Of a stretch of DNA of 64,000 bases, positions 26,919 to 36,276 are shown one piece after another. Origin of the DNA: an uncultured Eggerthella sp. (lineage in GTDB: Bacteria > Actinomycetota > Coriobacteriia > Coriobacteriales > Eggerthellaceae); NCBI GenBank assembly GCA_900538545.1, contig UPYK01000004.1, forward strand, positions 57,279 through 121,278. Direction: 5' to 3'. Positions within the stretch are counted from its first letter, which is position 1; each line of letters begins with the position of its first letter. A model generated the notes under the pieces. That model was not told the DNA's origin. It saw only the letters and a program-made list of their open reading frames with translations, and did not search any database. Position numbers and translations under genes: made by a program.

Positions 26919-27752
26919 CTAGTCGGTCACAGCGTCGGATTCGTAGCGGGAGAGGAAGGCCTTGGTGCGGTTGTGCTGCGGGTGGTTGATCACTTGGTCA
27001 GGCGTGCCCTCTTCGACGATCACACCCTTGTCCATGAAGATGATCTTGTCGGACACATCGCGCGCGAATGCCATCTCGTGCGTCACGATCACCATGGTCA
27101 TATGCTCTTCGGCAAGCGCTCGGATGACCTTCAACACCTCTTGCGTGAGCTCAGGGTCGAGCGCAGAAGTGGGCTCGTCGAAGAAGAGGATATCGGGCTG
27201 AAGGCAAAGGGCGCGTGCGATAGCCACACGCTGCTGCTGACCGCCAGAAAGCTCACACGGATACGCATCCTCACGGCCTTCAAGACCCATCTGCTTCAAA
27301 AGCGTACGGGCAAGCTTTTCGATCTCCGCCTTATCCTTCCCCTCGACGATAACGGGCGCTTCCATCACATTACGCAGTACTGAATAGTGCGGGAAGAGAT
27401 TGAAATTCTGGAACACGAGGCCAAAGCGTTTGCGCGCTTCCTTGGCAACGTCCTTACCGCTATATACCGTTTTGCCAGATGCATTGTTTTCTGCAACCGT
27501 TAGATCGCCATAGCGCAGCGCGCCCGACTCGAACGTCTCGAGCAAGGTGCAGCAACGCAGAAGCGTAGACTTCCCTGAACCAGAAGGCCCGATGATCGAG
27601 ACCACTTCACCCGGATGAACCCCAAAAGAGATATCCTTGAGCACCATCGCATCGCCGAAGCTCTTCTCAAGGCTCTCAACAAGAAGCACCGCTTTTTCCT
27701 GCTCGCTCGCTAATTCCGTTACCTGCGGGGTCGCTTGATTCGTGTCAGTCAT
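26919..27752 (-). CDS. Polar amino-acid ABC transporter, ATPase (GlnQ/HisP type)
   Basis: 277 residues. Walker A is GPSGSGKSTLLR, the signature is LSGGQQQRVAIARAL, and Walker B is DILFFDEPTSALDPE. The switch histidine is in VIVTHEMAFARD. There are about 25 extra residues before the ATPase core. It powers import by the adjacent permease, starts 18 bases after that gene, and has AAGGGGAC before the ATG. It is the last gene of an operon ordered binding protein, permease, ATPase. Confidence 0.95.
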   Translation of the reverse strand: MTDTNQATPQVTELASEQEKAVLLVESLEKSFGDAMVLKDISFGVHPGEVVSIIGPSGSGKSTLLRCCTLLETFESGALRYGDLTVAENNASGKTVYSGKDVAKEARKRFGLVFQNFNLFPHYSVLRNVMEAPVIVEGKDKAEIEKLARTLLKQMGLEGREDAYPCELSGGQQQRVAIARALCLQPDILFFDEPTSALDPELTQEVLKVIRALAEEHMTMVIVTHEMAFARDVSDKIIFMDKGVIVEEGTPDQVINHPQHNRTKAFLSRYESDAVTD

Positions 27753-27770
27753 ACCATGTCCCCTTTTCGC

Positions 27771-28424
27771 TTAATCGTGATAGTAGGCCAGGCGCTTTTC
27801 GATGCGCGAAATGGCGAACTCGACCACGAAGGTGAACACCCAATAGAACAGTGCCGCCACCACGAAAGCCGTGAGCGTACCTTGCGCTGAAACGATGGCG
27901 CGCGCCGTGGTGAACATCTCCGCTACACCGATCGTGAACGCCAACGACGTATCTTTAACGAGCACGATCACTTCATTGCCAAGCGCGGGCACGATACGCT
28001 TGAAGACCTGCGGGAAGATGATGCGCAGAAACGTTTGCGCTTTGCTGTAACCCAAGATCTCGGCAGCTTCATATTGACCACGCGGAATGGACTGGATGCC
28101 ACTACGGTAGATCTCAGCGAAATAGGCCGAATAGTTCATGATGAAGGCGACCGCGCAAGCACCGAACTTCCAATCCATCGAGAGCTGCACGCCGAAGATG
28201 TAATACGGCGCGAAGAAGATGAACATGAGCTGCAGCATGAGCGGCGTACCGCGCATGATCGAGATGTAGAGACGGAACAGATACGAGATCGGGCGAAAAC
28301 GGCTCATGCGCCCCAGCGCCACGAGCACGCCGAGCGGAAGTGCGCCGATCAGCGTGACGAAGAAGAGCTGCAACGTAACGAGAAAGCCCTCGCCCAGCAT
28401 TCCAAGCATTGTGGTGAATTCCAT
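27771..28424 (-). CDS. Polar amino-acid ABC transporter, permease
   Basis: 217 residues with about five membrane helices. The family EAA loop is GQYEAAEILGYSKAQTFLRI. RGTPLMLQLMFIFF is the typical HisM/GlnP segment. It forms a homodimeric membrane channel with the ATPase encoded next. It is separated from the binding-protein gene by a hairpin that could reduce its expression. Confidence 0.94.
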   Translation of the reverse strand: MEFTTMLGMLGEGFLVTLQLFFVTLIGALPLGVLVALGRMSRFRPISYLFRLYISIMRGTPLMLQLMFIFFAPYYIFGVQLSMDWKFGACAVAFIMNYSAYFAEIYRSGIQSIPRGQYEAAEILGYSKAQTFLRIIFPQVFKRIVPALGNEVIVLVKDTSLAFTIGVAEMFTTARAIVSAQGTLTAFVVAALFYWVFTFVVEFAISRIEKRLAYYHD

Positions 28425-28472
28425 ATGCGAACCTTATCGAAAACGGACCGTTAAAAACAAAGAGCAAAGAGA

Positions 28473-28529
28473 AAAGCCCTGGAACTTCGATGGTCTCGCT
28501 ACGAGGAGCATCGGGGCATCCAGGGCTTT
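28473..28529 (-). terminator. Intra-operon hairpin between the binding protein and permease genes
   Basis: AAAGCCCTGGA (28473-28483) pairs perfectly with TCCAGGGCTTT (28519-28529). The interior adds CGATG/CATCG and CTCG/CGAG pairs. On the minus strand TTTTCTCTTT follows. It is probably a partial terminator or RNA stabiliser that gives the binding protein a higher dose than the permease. Confidence 0.7.
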
Positions 28530-28561
28530 ACATTCAGCGTGCCGCCACTAGGGGCGCAAGA

Positions 28562-29416
28562 TTATTTGAGCACCCACTTATCGATGGAGATCTCTTCAGG
28601 ATAGTGAGAGACGATCTCTTCAACCTTGCCATCGTTGTAGAGTTCGATGAGCGCGGACTGGATCTTCTCGATCAGTTCGGTGTTGCCCTTCTTCGCGCCA
28701 ACGCCATAGTTCTCAGAAGAAACTACTTCGTCGAGGATAACGTAGCCGTCTTTACCTGCGATCAGAGACTGTGCGGTGGGATAGTCGATCGCAACTGCGT
28801 CGCATGCGCCGCTTTCGAGCTGCATGAGCGCGGTCTGATATTCAGGAGCGGTTTCGAGCTTACCGAGCGTAGAACCGATGGTGTCGTAGTAATCGCCACC
28901 CTCAGCGAGGTTGTCGTAAGCAGGTGAGTTGACCTGTGCGACTACGGTCTTGCCCGCAAGATCGGAAAGGCCCTTGATGTCGGAACCTTCACGAACAAGA
29001 ATGACCTGGTCGTTCAGGTAGTACGGATCGGTGAACTCATAGGTGTCCTCGCGGCCTTCGATGGTGAAGCCATTCCAGATGACGTCGATCGTGCCGGAAT
29101 CGATCTGAGCATCCTTGGTGTCCCAATCGATGGGGGTAAGCTCGATCTCCCAGCCGTTCTTTTCAGCAACTGCCTTGGCGAGCTCCAGGTCGAAGCCAGT
29201 GTATTCACCGTTATCGTCCTTATAGCCGAAGGGCTTGAAGGTCTCGTCGAAACCGACCACGAACTTGCCGTCTTCACCCAAGTACTCCGGAGCTTCGCTC
29301 GAAGACTTAGACTCGTTGGACGAGCAACCTGTCATGAGACCAGCCGACAGGCAGATCGCAAACACTGCTGCGAAAAAACACAGTAATAGCTTTTTCATGT
29401 TTACCGCTTTGCTCAT
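28562..29416 (-). CDS. Amino-acid ABC transporter, substrate-binding lipoprotein
   Basis: 284 residues. A lipoprotein signal with lipobox LMTGC near residue 31 anchors it to the membrane. The mature part is an SBP family 3 fold: GKFVVGFDETFKPFGY, YTGFDLELAKAVAEKNGW and IDVIWNGFTIEGRE are classic. It captures a polar amino acid; which one is not evident. AGAGG five bases ahead favours the first ATG at 29416 over MKKLL at 29398. It is the first gene of the ABC operon. Confidence 0.95.
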   Translation of the reverse strand: MSKAVNMKKLLLCFFAAVFAICLSAGLMTGCSSNESKSSSEAPEYLGEDGKFVVGFDETFKPFGYKDDNGEYTGFDLELAKAVAEKNGWEIELTPIDWDTKDAQIDSGTIDVIWNGFTIEGREDTYEFTDPYYLNDQVILVREGSDIKGLSDLAGKTVVAQVNSPAYDNLAEGGDYYDTIGSTLGKLETAPEYQTALMQLESGACDAVAIDYPTAQSLIAGKDGYVILDEVVSSENYGVGAKKGNTELIEKIQSALIELYNDGKVEEIVSHYPEEISIDKWVLK

Positions 29417-29513
29417 ATTTACCTCTTTGCTATAGATTTTCTACACTTATATCTGAAGGGTCGCACGATGCGCCCATCGGATATGCCACTTTAGCACTAT
29501 GGAGCGTTAAAGC

Positions 29514-30197
29514 ATGACTACTATAGCACGGAACACCGCGCGGGAAACGAGAATTCGACTGGCCTGCCCAGCTGATGCGGCGGCGGTTTGTGCTATCTAT
29601 GCTCCCTATGTGCGCGATACCGCAACCACCTTCGATCTCGAACCGCCCACCGTCGAAGAAATGGAGCAGAAGATCGCCACCATCTTGGAAGAGCGCCCGT
29701 TCTTGGTGGCGGAGATCGAACGCGCCGATGCCAACACTGCGTCCACTACTTCTCGCGTTGAGACCTGCGATGACGAAACCTTCGCGGTTATCGGCTACTC
29801 CTATGCTTCGGCATTCAGGCCGCGCAAAGCCTACCTTCATTCGATCGAGACTTCGGTCTATCTTGCGCCTGAAGCGAAAGGCCACGGTCTGGGAACCAGG
29901 CTCTACGGCGCACTTGAGAGCATCCTGCGCCTTCAGAATGTGTACAACGCGAACGCTTGCGTCACCTATACCGAACCTGCCGATGAAACGTGCCCTTCCA
30001 CGAGCCGCATCTTCCACGAACGAAGGGGCTACGTTCAGTGTGCGCACATCCCGAACTGCGGGCACAAGTTCGGTCGCTGGTACGATATTCTCTGGCTGCA
30101 AAAGCAGCTCATCCCGCTCTCGCAAGAACCTGAAGAATTCATTCCGTTGCCGCAGGTGGACAAAGAGGCGATCACAGCGATCCTTGAGAAGGCCTGA
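29514..30197 (+). CDS. GNAT N-acetyltransferase, phosphinothricin acetyltransferase-like
   Basis: 227 residues. IRLACPADAAAVCAIYAPYV is the usual opening of the PAT/MddA group, and ETSVYLAPEAKGHGLGTRLY is the acetyl-CoA loop. Family members acetylate the amino group of small molecules such as methionine analogues. It carries an insert near residues 70-90 and a C-terminal extension of about 40 residues. GGAG precedes the ATG. It is divergent from the ABC operon. Confidence 0.82.
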   Translation: MTTIARNTARETRIRLACPADAAAVCAIYAPYVRDTATTFDLEPPTVEEMEQKIATILEERPFLVAEIERADANTASTTSRVETCDDETFAVIGYSYASAFRPRKAYLHSIETSVYLAPEAKGHGLGTRLYGALESILRLQNVYNANACVTYTEPADETCPSTSRIFHERRGYVQCAHIPNCGHKFGRWYDILWLQKQLIPLSQEPEEFIPLPQVDKEAITAILEKA

Positions 30198-30263
30198 TTT
30201 TCGCATGATCTTCCTGTTGCGCAGGCGCTGCGGGTGCGAGTTATTGAGCGTGCCCACCCTGGG

Positions 30264-31649
30264 CTAGCGCACGCGCACGAGCGCGATAACGAACAGGGCA
30301 AGCGCAAACACGCCCGAAAGACCGAGCGCCAGCTGGAAGCCAAACAGAAGCGAGCCGAACGTCTGCGTGCCCAGCGTGATCGAAAACACCATGAGCGCTG
30401 TTCCCATTGAAGCGACCGCTTGGCGCACCGCCGTAGAAAACGATGATGCGTCGGTCATCCTGTTAGGCGCAAGCTCTTCCATGCTCCAAGAAGTAAGCGG
30501 GCTCACCAGACCCGATACGCCGCACGCGCGAATCCCCTGCAGCAGCAAGATGAGCCAAAACGGCGTTGAGGCGTCCATGAACGCCATCGCCACCGAGCCA
30601 AGCGCAAGACAAGCTCCGAAGAACACGATGACCGGACGCGCATGAAAGCGGTCGGTAAGATAGCCGGCAAGCGGATTGATGAAGAGCGCCGCGATGGTGC
30701 CCGGCAACAGCACCAAACCTGCTTCGAGCGCTGTTCCTCCCCATATGTTCTCGATGAACAGCGGCACGATGAGCGTGATGCCCATGAAGCTCGCGTAAAG
30801 GAAGTTCGACGCCCAGAATCCCACCACGAATTGCTTTGATGCGAATATATCCATGTTGATGAGCGGATCGTCGATGCGTTTTTGTCTCCTGATGAAGAAA
30901 ACGAGCGCAACCACGCCAATAAGGATCGGTGCCCAGATCGACAGCAGCGCTGCGCCTGCATCTGAAGCGTTCGAAAAGCCGAGCAGCAAGAAGCCAAATC
31001 CAAGTGCCGAAAGGATAACTGAGACCATGTCGAGCGTAGCCGTGCGCTTGATGCGCGGCGATCGCACGATGAAGACACATGCACAAACTATGAGCACGAT
31101 CATGCAGATGGCAAGGATCACGAACAAACTGCGCCAGCCCGACGCGGTGACAAGGTAGCCACCTATGGTCGGACCGATGTTCGGCGCAAAGCCCATGGCG
31201 ATGCCTGCAACGCCCATGACCGTTGCGCGCTTGTTCGGCGGAAACGAGGTCATGATGATGCTCATCATCATCGGCATGAGAATACCCGCAGAAACAGCCT
31301 GGAGCGCACGCCCTATTAGCAGCAAGACAAACGACGGCGCGAACATATCAACGATGCAGCCAAAGGCAAAAAGGCAAAGGGAGAAGATCGTGAGCCTTTT
31401 GAGCGCGAAACGTCGCATGAGATAGGTGACCACAGGGACCGTGATGCCGATCACGAGCATGTAGAGTGTGGTGACCCACTGGCCGAGCGCCATATCGACC
31501 TTGAAGTCTGCCGCGATGCCGCCGAACATCGCGTTCATTGCGGTTTGGGAAAGGTTGCCCAGCGCCGAACCCAAGATGATGATAACGACCGGAATGACAA
31601 CCTGAGCACTCACGTGCTCTCTTGGTGCCTTGATAGGTGTGTCGGTCAT
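30264..31649 (-). CDS. MFS transporter, DHA2 (EmrB/QacA-like) drug efflux family
   Basis: 461 residues with 12 to 14 predicted helices. LGQWVTTLYMLVIGITVPVVTYL and RALQAVSAGILMPMMMSII are typical of 14-helix drug:H+ antiporters. The substrate is unknown. Two ATGs occur in tandem; the second, at 31649, has GGGAG five bases before it. A perfect inverted repeat 59 bases upstream is a candidate operator. It has a paralogue later in the window (58436-60361). Confidence 0.88.
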   Translation of the reverse strand: MTDTPIKAPREHVSAQVVIPVVIIILGSALGNLSQTAMNAMFGGIAADFKVDMALGQWVTTLYMLVIGITVPVVTYLMRRFALKRLTIFSLCLFAFGCIVDMFAPSFVLLLIGRALQAVSAGILMPMMMSIIMTSFPPNKRATVMGVAGIAMGFAPNIGPTIGGYLVTASGWRSLFVILAICMIVLIVCACVFIVRSPRIKRTATLDMVSVILSALGFGFLLLGFSNASDAGAALLSIWAPILIGVVALVFFIRRQKRIDDPLINMDIFASKQFVVGFWASNFLYASFMGITLIVPLFIENIWGGTALEAGLVLLPGTIAALFINPLAGYLTDRFHARPVIVFFGACLALGSVAMAFMDASTPFWLILLLQGIRACGVSGLVSPLTSWSMEELAPNRMTDASSFSTAVRQAVASMGTALMVFSITLGTQTFGSLLFGFQLALGLSGVFALALFVIALVRVR

Positions 31650-31707
31650 CATATCTCCCTGTGTTCGCTTCTTCCCCTTCTATCTTAGCGCATTGAAAAA
31701 ATGCCTG

Positions 31708-31724
31708 TTCAATAGGGTATTGAA
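31708..31724. promoter_or_regulatory. Inverted repeat upstream of the MFS gene, candidate operator
   Basis: TTCAATA-GGG-TATTGAA is a perfect dyad with 7-bp arms. A further CCTGTTCAAT half-site occurs about 65 bases downstream on the plus strand, near 31770. No regulator gene is adjacent. The rest of 31650-31942 has no gene I can support. Confidence 0.5.
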
Positions 31725-31942
31725 GAAGATGAGCGCATTTCACGCCCTTGAGGAAATGCAACTATAATTCCTGTTCAATGGGCTTTTTGTAGAAAAAGCT
31801 ACGAAATCATTACAAAATTTCTCTCATTGTTTTCAAGCTGATACATAACCTTACACTGGACACTCCTGACAATCATAGAAACTCCTAAAATAGGTGTGTC
31901 CTGCGCGCGGAGGCGCATCGTTTTAACGAGCTGCTCCTACTA

Positions 31943-32371
31943 ATGAAAGCTGCATCCATGCTCTATCGCGAACGCATGAGTCAAGCGAACAAAGAAGCGA
32001 AGGTCACGCTTTTGGGCGTGGCTATCGTGATCGTATGCTGGCTTCTCTTCGGCTTCGGCTTATACGGCGTCGATATCAAGATATTCTCCACGCCGCTATG
32101 GATCGTGATGGGCTGCTTGGGCACATGGATCGTAGCGATGATCGTGAGCATCATCCTGGCAACGAAGGTTATCGAAGACTGCCCGCTCGACGAAGACGAC
32201 TTTGGCAGAAAATACCAGATCAGCGATGAAACCCCTGTACAGGTCACCCCTATGACGATTGATCAGGATCTTATCAAGACCATCGAGAAGACCTCGGTCA
32301 CCCCACGAAAACCCATCAGCAATACCCCACATCGCTCGGGCGAACGCCGTAACGAAAAAGAGGCGCGATGA
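31943..32371 (+). CDS. YhdT-family small membrane protein, partner of the PanF-like symporter
   Basis: 142 residues. Two membrane helices (about 23-45 and 53-75) follow an NKEAK start like that of E. coli YhdT. A charged cytoplasmic tail follows (PLDEDDFGRKYQ), longer than in E. coli. YhdT genes sit directly before panF, as here, where the stop overlaps the next ATG by four bases. No strong ribosome site is visible, so the true start may be at 31958 or 31976. Its role is unknown; a symporter subunit or stabiliser is the usual guess. Confidence 0.7.
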   Translation: MKAASMLYRERMSQANKEAKVTLLGVAIVIVCWLLFGFGLYGVDIKIFSTPLWIVMGCLGTWIVAMIVSIILATKVIEDCPLDEDDFGRKYQISDETPVQVTPMTIDQDLIKTIEKTSVTPRKPISNTPHRSGERRNEKEAR

Positions 32372-33957
32372 CCTCGTTAACGCTGATCCCTCTTCTTGTC
32401 TTTCTTTTTGCCTGCCTTATCGTCGCCTTCCTCATCAGGAAGCACACGCCAGGGGAAAACTTCGAACGCGAATATTTCGTAGCAGGGCGCAGGCTCGGCC
32501 CGATTGTGCTCGTCATGACCACGATCGCCACGTTCGGCTCTATCACCGCTTTCGTAGGCATGCCTGGTCAAGCCTGGGAATACGGCTTTGGATGGGTATA
32601 TTTGGCCGGTGCGCAGGTCGTTTCGCTCATACTGCTCTTCGGTGTGATGGGTAAGAAGCTCGCGCTCATCGCACGCCGCATCCACGCCGTCTCCATTATC
32701 GACATCATCAATGCGCGTTTCCGTTCGAGCATCCTCACGCTCATCCTTTCCTGCGCACTCGTCGTCTTCTTCACCGCGCTCATCGTTGCACAGCTCGTTG
32801 GGGCCGCAAAGATACTCGTTGCGGTAACGAATTACGACTACAGCGTTGGGCTCATCCTCATCACCGCAACTACCGCTATCTATACCGTCATCGGAGGTTT
32901 TCGCGGGGTGGCGATCACGGATACCATCTGCGGCATCGTCATGATCGTGAGTGCGTTGTTCTTAGGGTTCGGCATCATGAACACTGGTGGCGGATATGAG
33001 AACATCATGCAGACCATCGCCGTACAAAAGCCTGAGATGTTCGATATCTTCGCAGGCGGGGAAATGCCCATTGGGCTCTTCGTTACGCAATGGCTCATCT
33101 TGGGACTGCTCGTATTCGCGATGCCCCAGGTAGCGGTTCGCTGCTTGAGCTACAAAAGCACGAGAAGCCTCCGTCACGCACTCTGGATCGGCACCCTTAT
33201 CGTAGGGCTCTTGCTAGTGGGGCTCACTGCGCTTGGCGCGCTTTCATATGGTGTTTTCCCTGATCTGCTGAACGAACATGGCGGCACCATCGATGACGTA
33301 GTTCCGCTCATGCTCGCCCAGGCGTTCCCCTCTTGGGCGGTGGATATCATCATCCTCGGTCCTATTGCTGCTGCGATCTCGACCGTTTCCACCCTCCTGA
33401 TCAGCTCTTCGGTCAATATCATCCAGGGCATCTACGCCAATTCTGCGCTTCGCCAGCGCAAGGCTCCCGAGCACGATCGCGTCCGTTTCGTTTCGCAGGC
33501 GTCTTCGATCCTCCTTTCGGTCGTTGCGCTCATCGTTGCTCTCACGCCACCTGACCTCATCTGGCGCATGAGCATGTATGTGTTCGGCGGCATCGAGGTA
33601 GCTAGCTGCTGGATCTTGGTGCTGGGATTGTTCTGGCATCGTGCGAATAAAGTCGGAGCCGTTGCTGGCCTCGCATCGGGCCTTGCCACCTATTTTCTTC
33701 TCGGCATCTTCGAAGTGAACATCTTCAGCGAATTCGATGCCGTTATCTTCGCGCTCATCGTTTCGCTCGTGTTCATGGTTGCTGGCTCGCTCTTCTTCTA
33801 TGTAAAACGTGATGCTCGCATGCTCGAAGTGTTCTTCCCTGAACGCACGCCCTCAACTACGGCAGCAGTCTATGAGTTCGAAAGCGACACGCCTTCTTCG
33901 GGCAGGCCTCTCACGAACGAACGCGTTGGTTCCTCTTCTTCGAAGCGAGCCAGGTGA
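32368..33957 (+). CDS. Sodium:solute symporter, PanF (pantothenate)-like
   Basis: 529 residues, LeuT-fold SSS family with about 13 helices. EYFVAGRRLGPIVLVMTTIAT and the following GMPGQAWEYGFGW resemble PanF closely, as does the coupled yhdT-like gene. Pantothenate is therefore the best substrate guess, but the SSS family is broad. It shares ATGA with the upstream gene and TGATG with the downstream VanZ-like gene, so three genes are co-translated. Confidence 0.85.
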   Translation: MTSLTLIPLLVFLFACLIVAFLIRKHTPGENFEREYFVAGRRLGPIVLVMTTIATFGSITAFVGMPGQAWEYGFGWVYLAGAQVVSLILLFGVMGKKLALIARRIHAVSIIDIINARFRSSILTLILSCALVVFFTALIVAQLVGAAKILVAVTNYDYSVGLILITATTAIYTVIGGFRGVAITDTICGIVMIVSALFLGFGIMNTGGGYENIMQTIAVQKPEMFDIFAGGEMPIGLFVTQWLILGLLVFAMPQVAVRCLSYKSTRSLRHALWIGTLIVGLLLVGLTALGALSYGVFPDLLNEHGGTIDDVVPLMLAQAFPSWAVDIIILGPIAAAISTVSTLLISSSVNIIQGIYANSALRQRKAPEHDRVRFVSQASSILLSVVALIVALTPPDLIWRMSMYVFGGIEVASCWILVLGLFWHRANKVGAVAGLASGLATYFLLGIFEVNIFSEFDAVIFALIVSLVFMVAGSLFFYVKRDARMLEVFFPERTPSTTAAVYEFESDTPSSGRPLTNERVGSSSSKRAR

Positions 33958-34439
33958 TGAAGCGCGCCCCTTCTACAAAATTCACGGTCTTGAGCTGGGC
34001 ATGCGTTGCGGCAGTTGCAATTCTCATCTTTTGTATGAGCGCCAAAACAGGCGATGCGCTCGATCATGATTCTGGCATCATCAGCTTCCTGCTCGAAGCC
34101 CTTCGCTCAGCAGCGAACGCGCTCTTTGGCCATCCGATCGATGTGTCGCCCGTGGGGCATTTCGCCGAGTTCTTTCTGCTGGGGCTCGCACTCATGAACG
34201 CCCTGCGCCTGCGCTTCACCCTGCCTAAGGCGTGCGTGTTCTCCACGATCATCGCAAGTCTCTACGGAGCGAGCGACGAATTTCACCAGATCTTCGTCCC
34301 TGCTCGCACGTGCGATCCCGCTGATTGGCTCGTGGACACCGTCGCTGCACTTCTCGGCGCGTTGCTCTTTTGGGTGATCTTCACAATATGGCAAAAGCAC
34401 CGCGATTCGCAGGCCAACCACTCTGCGCATTCCCTATAA
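33957..34439 (+). CDS. VanZ-like membrane protein
   Basis: 160 residues with four predicted helices. IFCMSAKTGDALD, GHFAEFFLLGLAL and GASDEFHQIFVPARTCDPADWLVDT match the VanZ family pattern, including the conserved D-E-x-x-Q segment. VanZ gives slight teicoplanin resistance in enterococci; for most members the function is unknown. The ATG overlaps the stop of the symporter gene. A GTG one codon earlier is also in frame. Confidence 0.85.
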   Translation: MKRAPSTKFTVLSWACVAAVAILIFCMSAKTGDALDHDSGIISFLLEALRSAANALFGHPIDVSPVGHFAEFFLLGLALMNALRLRFTLPKACVFSTIIASLYGASDEFHQIFVPARTCDPADWLVDTVAALLGALLFWVIFTIWQKHRDSQANHSAHSL

Positions 34440-34496
34440 TGAAACAAGGCGAACACATTCGCCGCATTCATGTGCTTATTCGTTTGAGGAGTTATC

Positions 34497-34970
34497 ATGG
34501 CTTACCACTGCATCATCGTTCCCTTCGATGGATCCGATCACGCCCAAAGCGCGCTCAACGCGGCATGCGGGATTGCCAAAGGCCACGACACGCAGGTGCA
34601 TGTGGTGAACGTGGTGCCCATCAACATCTTCCCTGAAGTTGCCGCTTCCGATCCAGCAGCGGTCGTGAGCCCTTCCTACGTAACGCAGAAGACCTATTCG
34701 GAGCTTTTCGATGACACGCTCCTCGAGATCCACGCTGAAATGGTGAGCACCATCGGCGATGCGCTTTCTGAGCTCGATCCCAGCCAGGTTACTTACGAGG
34801 TGATCGCGCATCCTTCTGCCGTCGATGGCATCATCGACTATGCTTCCGATCATAGCTGCGATCTTATCGTGATGGGCAGGCGTGGCCTCGGGGCGATCCG
34901 CGGTCTGCTCGGCAGCGTGAGCTATGGCGTGATCCGCGCAACCACCACCCCAGTCCTTACCGTGAAATAA
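34497..34970 (+). CDS. Universal stress protein (UspA family)
   Basis: 157 residues, one Usp domain. It starts YHCIIVPFDGSDHAQSAL. The ATP-binding loop GRRGLGAIRGLLGSVSYGV matches the G-2x-G-9x-G(S/T) pattern, so it is probably an ATP-binding member. GAGGAG lies ahead of the ATG. Its stop is eight bases from the end of the convergent glycosyltransferase gene. Confidence 0.94.
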   Translation: MAYHCIIVPFDGSDHAQSALNAACGIAKGHDTQVHVVNVVPINIFPEVAASDPAAVVSPSYVTQKTYSELFDDTLLEIHAEMVSTIGDALSELDPSQVTYEVIAHPSAVDGIIDYASDHSCDLIVMGRRGLGAIRGLLGSVSYGVIRATTTPVLTVK

Positions 34971-34977
34971 ATAGCGT

Positions 34978-36090
34978 TTAGCGGTTCGCTTTCAGGCGGG
35001 CGAAGAGATTGGTCGAATGCTGCTTCACGAAGGAGATGAAGCGGCTTTCCCACAGGGTAAGCGTTGCATTCTGCGCTCGATACGGCACGTAGAGCACCTT
35101 CATCATGAAGCTTCCCGGCACCGCTTTTGCAAGCGCATCCTTCGCTTGTGGGGTCGAGATCATGCGGGCTATCTCGGCACGCTTCTCGCGCGCAGTAAGC
35201 GTGCAATTCTTATTGGTGATATTCTCCACGCAGCCCACCAAGCGCTCAGCATAGCGACGCGCAAGAAATTCCTGGATAGCAGGGGAATCGATGCCCCATG
35301 CGGCGTAAAGCTCCTGCAGCCATCGATGCTCTTCTTCGCGCTTCTCATACATATCAGCACGGTAGCGCGTGTTCTCGCTTTCGGCGCGCGCACGCAAAAA
35401 ATGGTAGAAATGCCCGTCTAGGGTGCCTACTCGTTCGATGTCGCGCACCACATCGAGATTGAACGGGAGATCGTCCCAGAACGTTTCAGGGAAACGAATG
35501 TTCTTCTCGTTCAAGTAACTACGGCGGTAGAGCTTGTTCCAAGGTGCATAGAGCAATTGCGCATCGAAGAGTTCATGAGCGTGCTCTCGGAATTCCTCTT
35601 GCGAGGTAAAGATACGATCAGGAGCATTGCGCGCTTCACGGTAGAACTTCTCGGCGCTGTAATAGGTGTCGATGAAGAACCCGGTCACCAGCAGGTCAAG
35701 CTCGTTTTCGTGCGCAACAGCATGCATGCGCGCAAGCATATCCGGTTCGCACCAGTCATCGCCGTCCATGAAGTAAAGGAATTCTCCGCGCGCCACTTCG
35801 ATGGCGGTATTGCGCGCCGCGGCAGCTCCGGCGTTGTTCTGATGGATGACCCGAATGCGACCGTCGGATAAGGCCAGCTTATCGGCAAGTTCGGCTGAAC
35901 CATCGGTACTGCCGTCGTCCACCAGAAGTATCTCGAAATCGGAAAAGGTCTGAGCGGTAAGCGAGTCGACCGCACGTGCCAACCACGCAACAACGTTGTA
36001 TACGGGAATGATGATGCTGATAGCGACCTGTTCGCCGGTCAGAGCGCCTTGAGCTTCAGGAGAAAGATTCTGTTCGTGTGCTGTATTCAT
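34978..36090 (-). CDS. Family 2 glycosyltransferase
   Basis: 370 residues, GT-A fold. ISIIIPVYNVVAWLARAVDSL is the nucleotide-binding start. LLVDDGSTDGS and FLYFMDGDDW hold the acidic residues that bind nucleotide and metal (DGDD is the DXD equivalent). The C-terminal 150 residues lack membrane helices, so it is a soluble or peripheral enzyme, probably adding sugar to a cell-surface glycan or teichoic-acid-like polymer. AGGGAG precedes the ATG at 36090. The frame is open 16 codons further upstream without such a site. Confidence 0.9.
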   Translation of the reverse strand: MNTAHEQNLSPEAQGALTGEQVAISIIIPVYNVVAWLARAVDSLTAQTFSDFEILLVDDGSTDGSAELADKLALSDGRIRVIHQNNAGAAAARNTAIEVARGEFLYFMDGDDWCEPDMLARMHAVAHENELDLLVTGFFIDTYYSAEKFYREARNAPDRIFTSQEEFREHAHELFDAQLLYAPWNKLYRRSYLNEKNIRFPETFWDDLPFNLDVVRDIERVGTLDGHFYHFLRARAESENTRYRADMYEKREEEHRWLQELYAAWGIDSPAIQEFLARRYAERLVGCVENITNKNCTLTAREKRAEIARMISTPQAKDALAKAVPGSFMMKVLYVPYRAQNATLTLWESRFISFVKQHSTNLFARLKANR

Positions 36091-36276
36091 AAACTCCCTG
36101 CGCGCCCGTATGCTGTTGTTCACACCTGTTTTCAGCACGGAGTCCGCGAAGATTCATTATAGCAGGATGGCTTATCTGTCGAAGATTTATAATAGTTGGT
36201 TGCGGATCGTGTCTTTTTTAAGCGCTGAATTCGCGCCCTCGACTATCGATACGCGAACAAGGAGCGTTTCTCCAAC

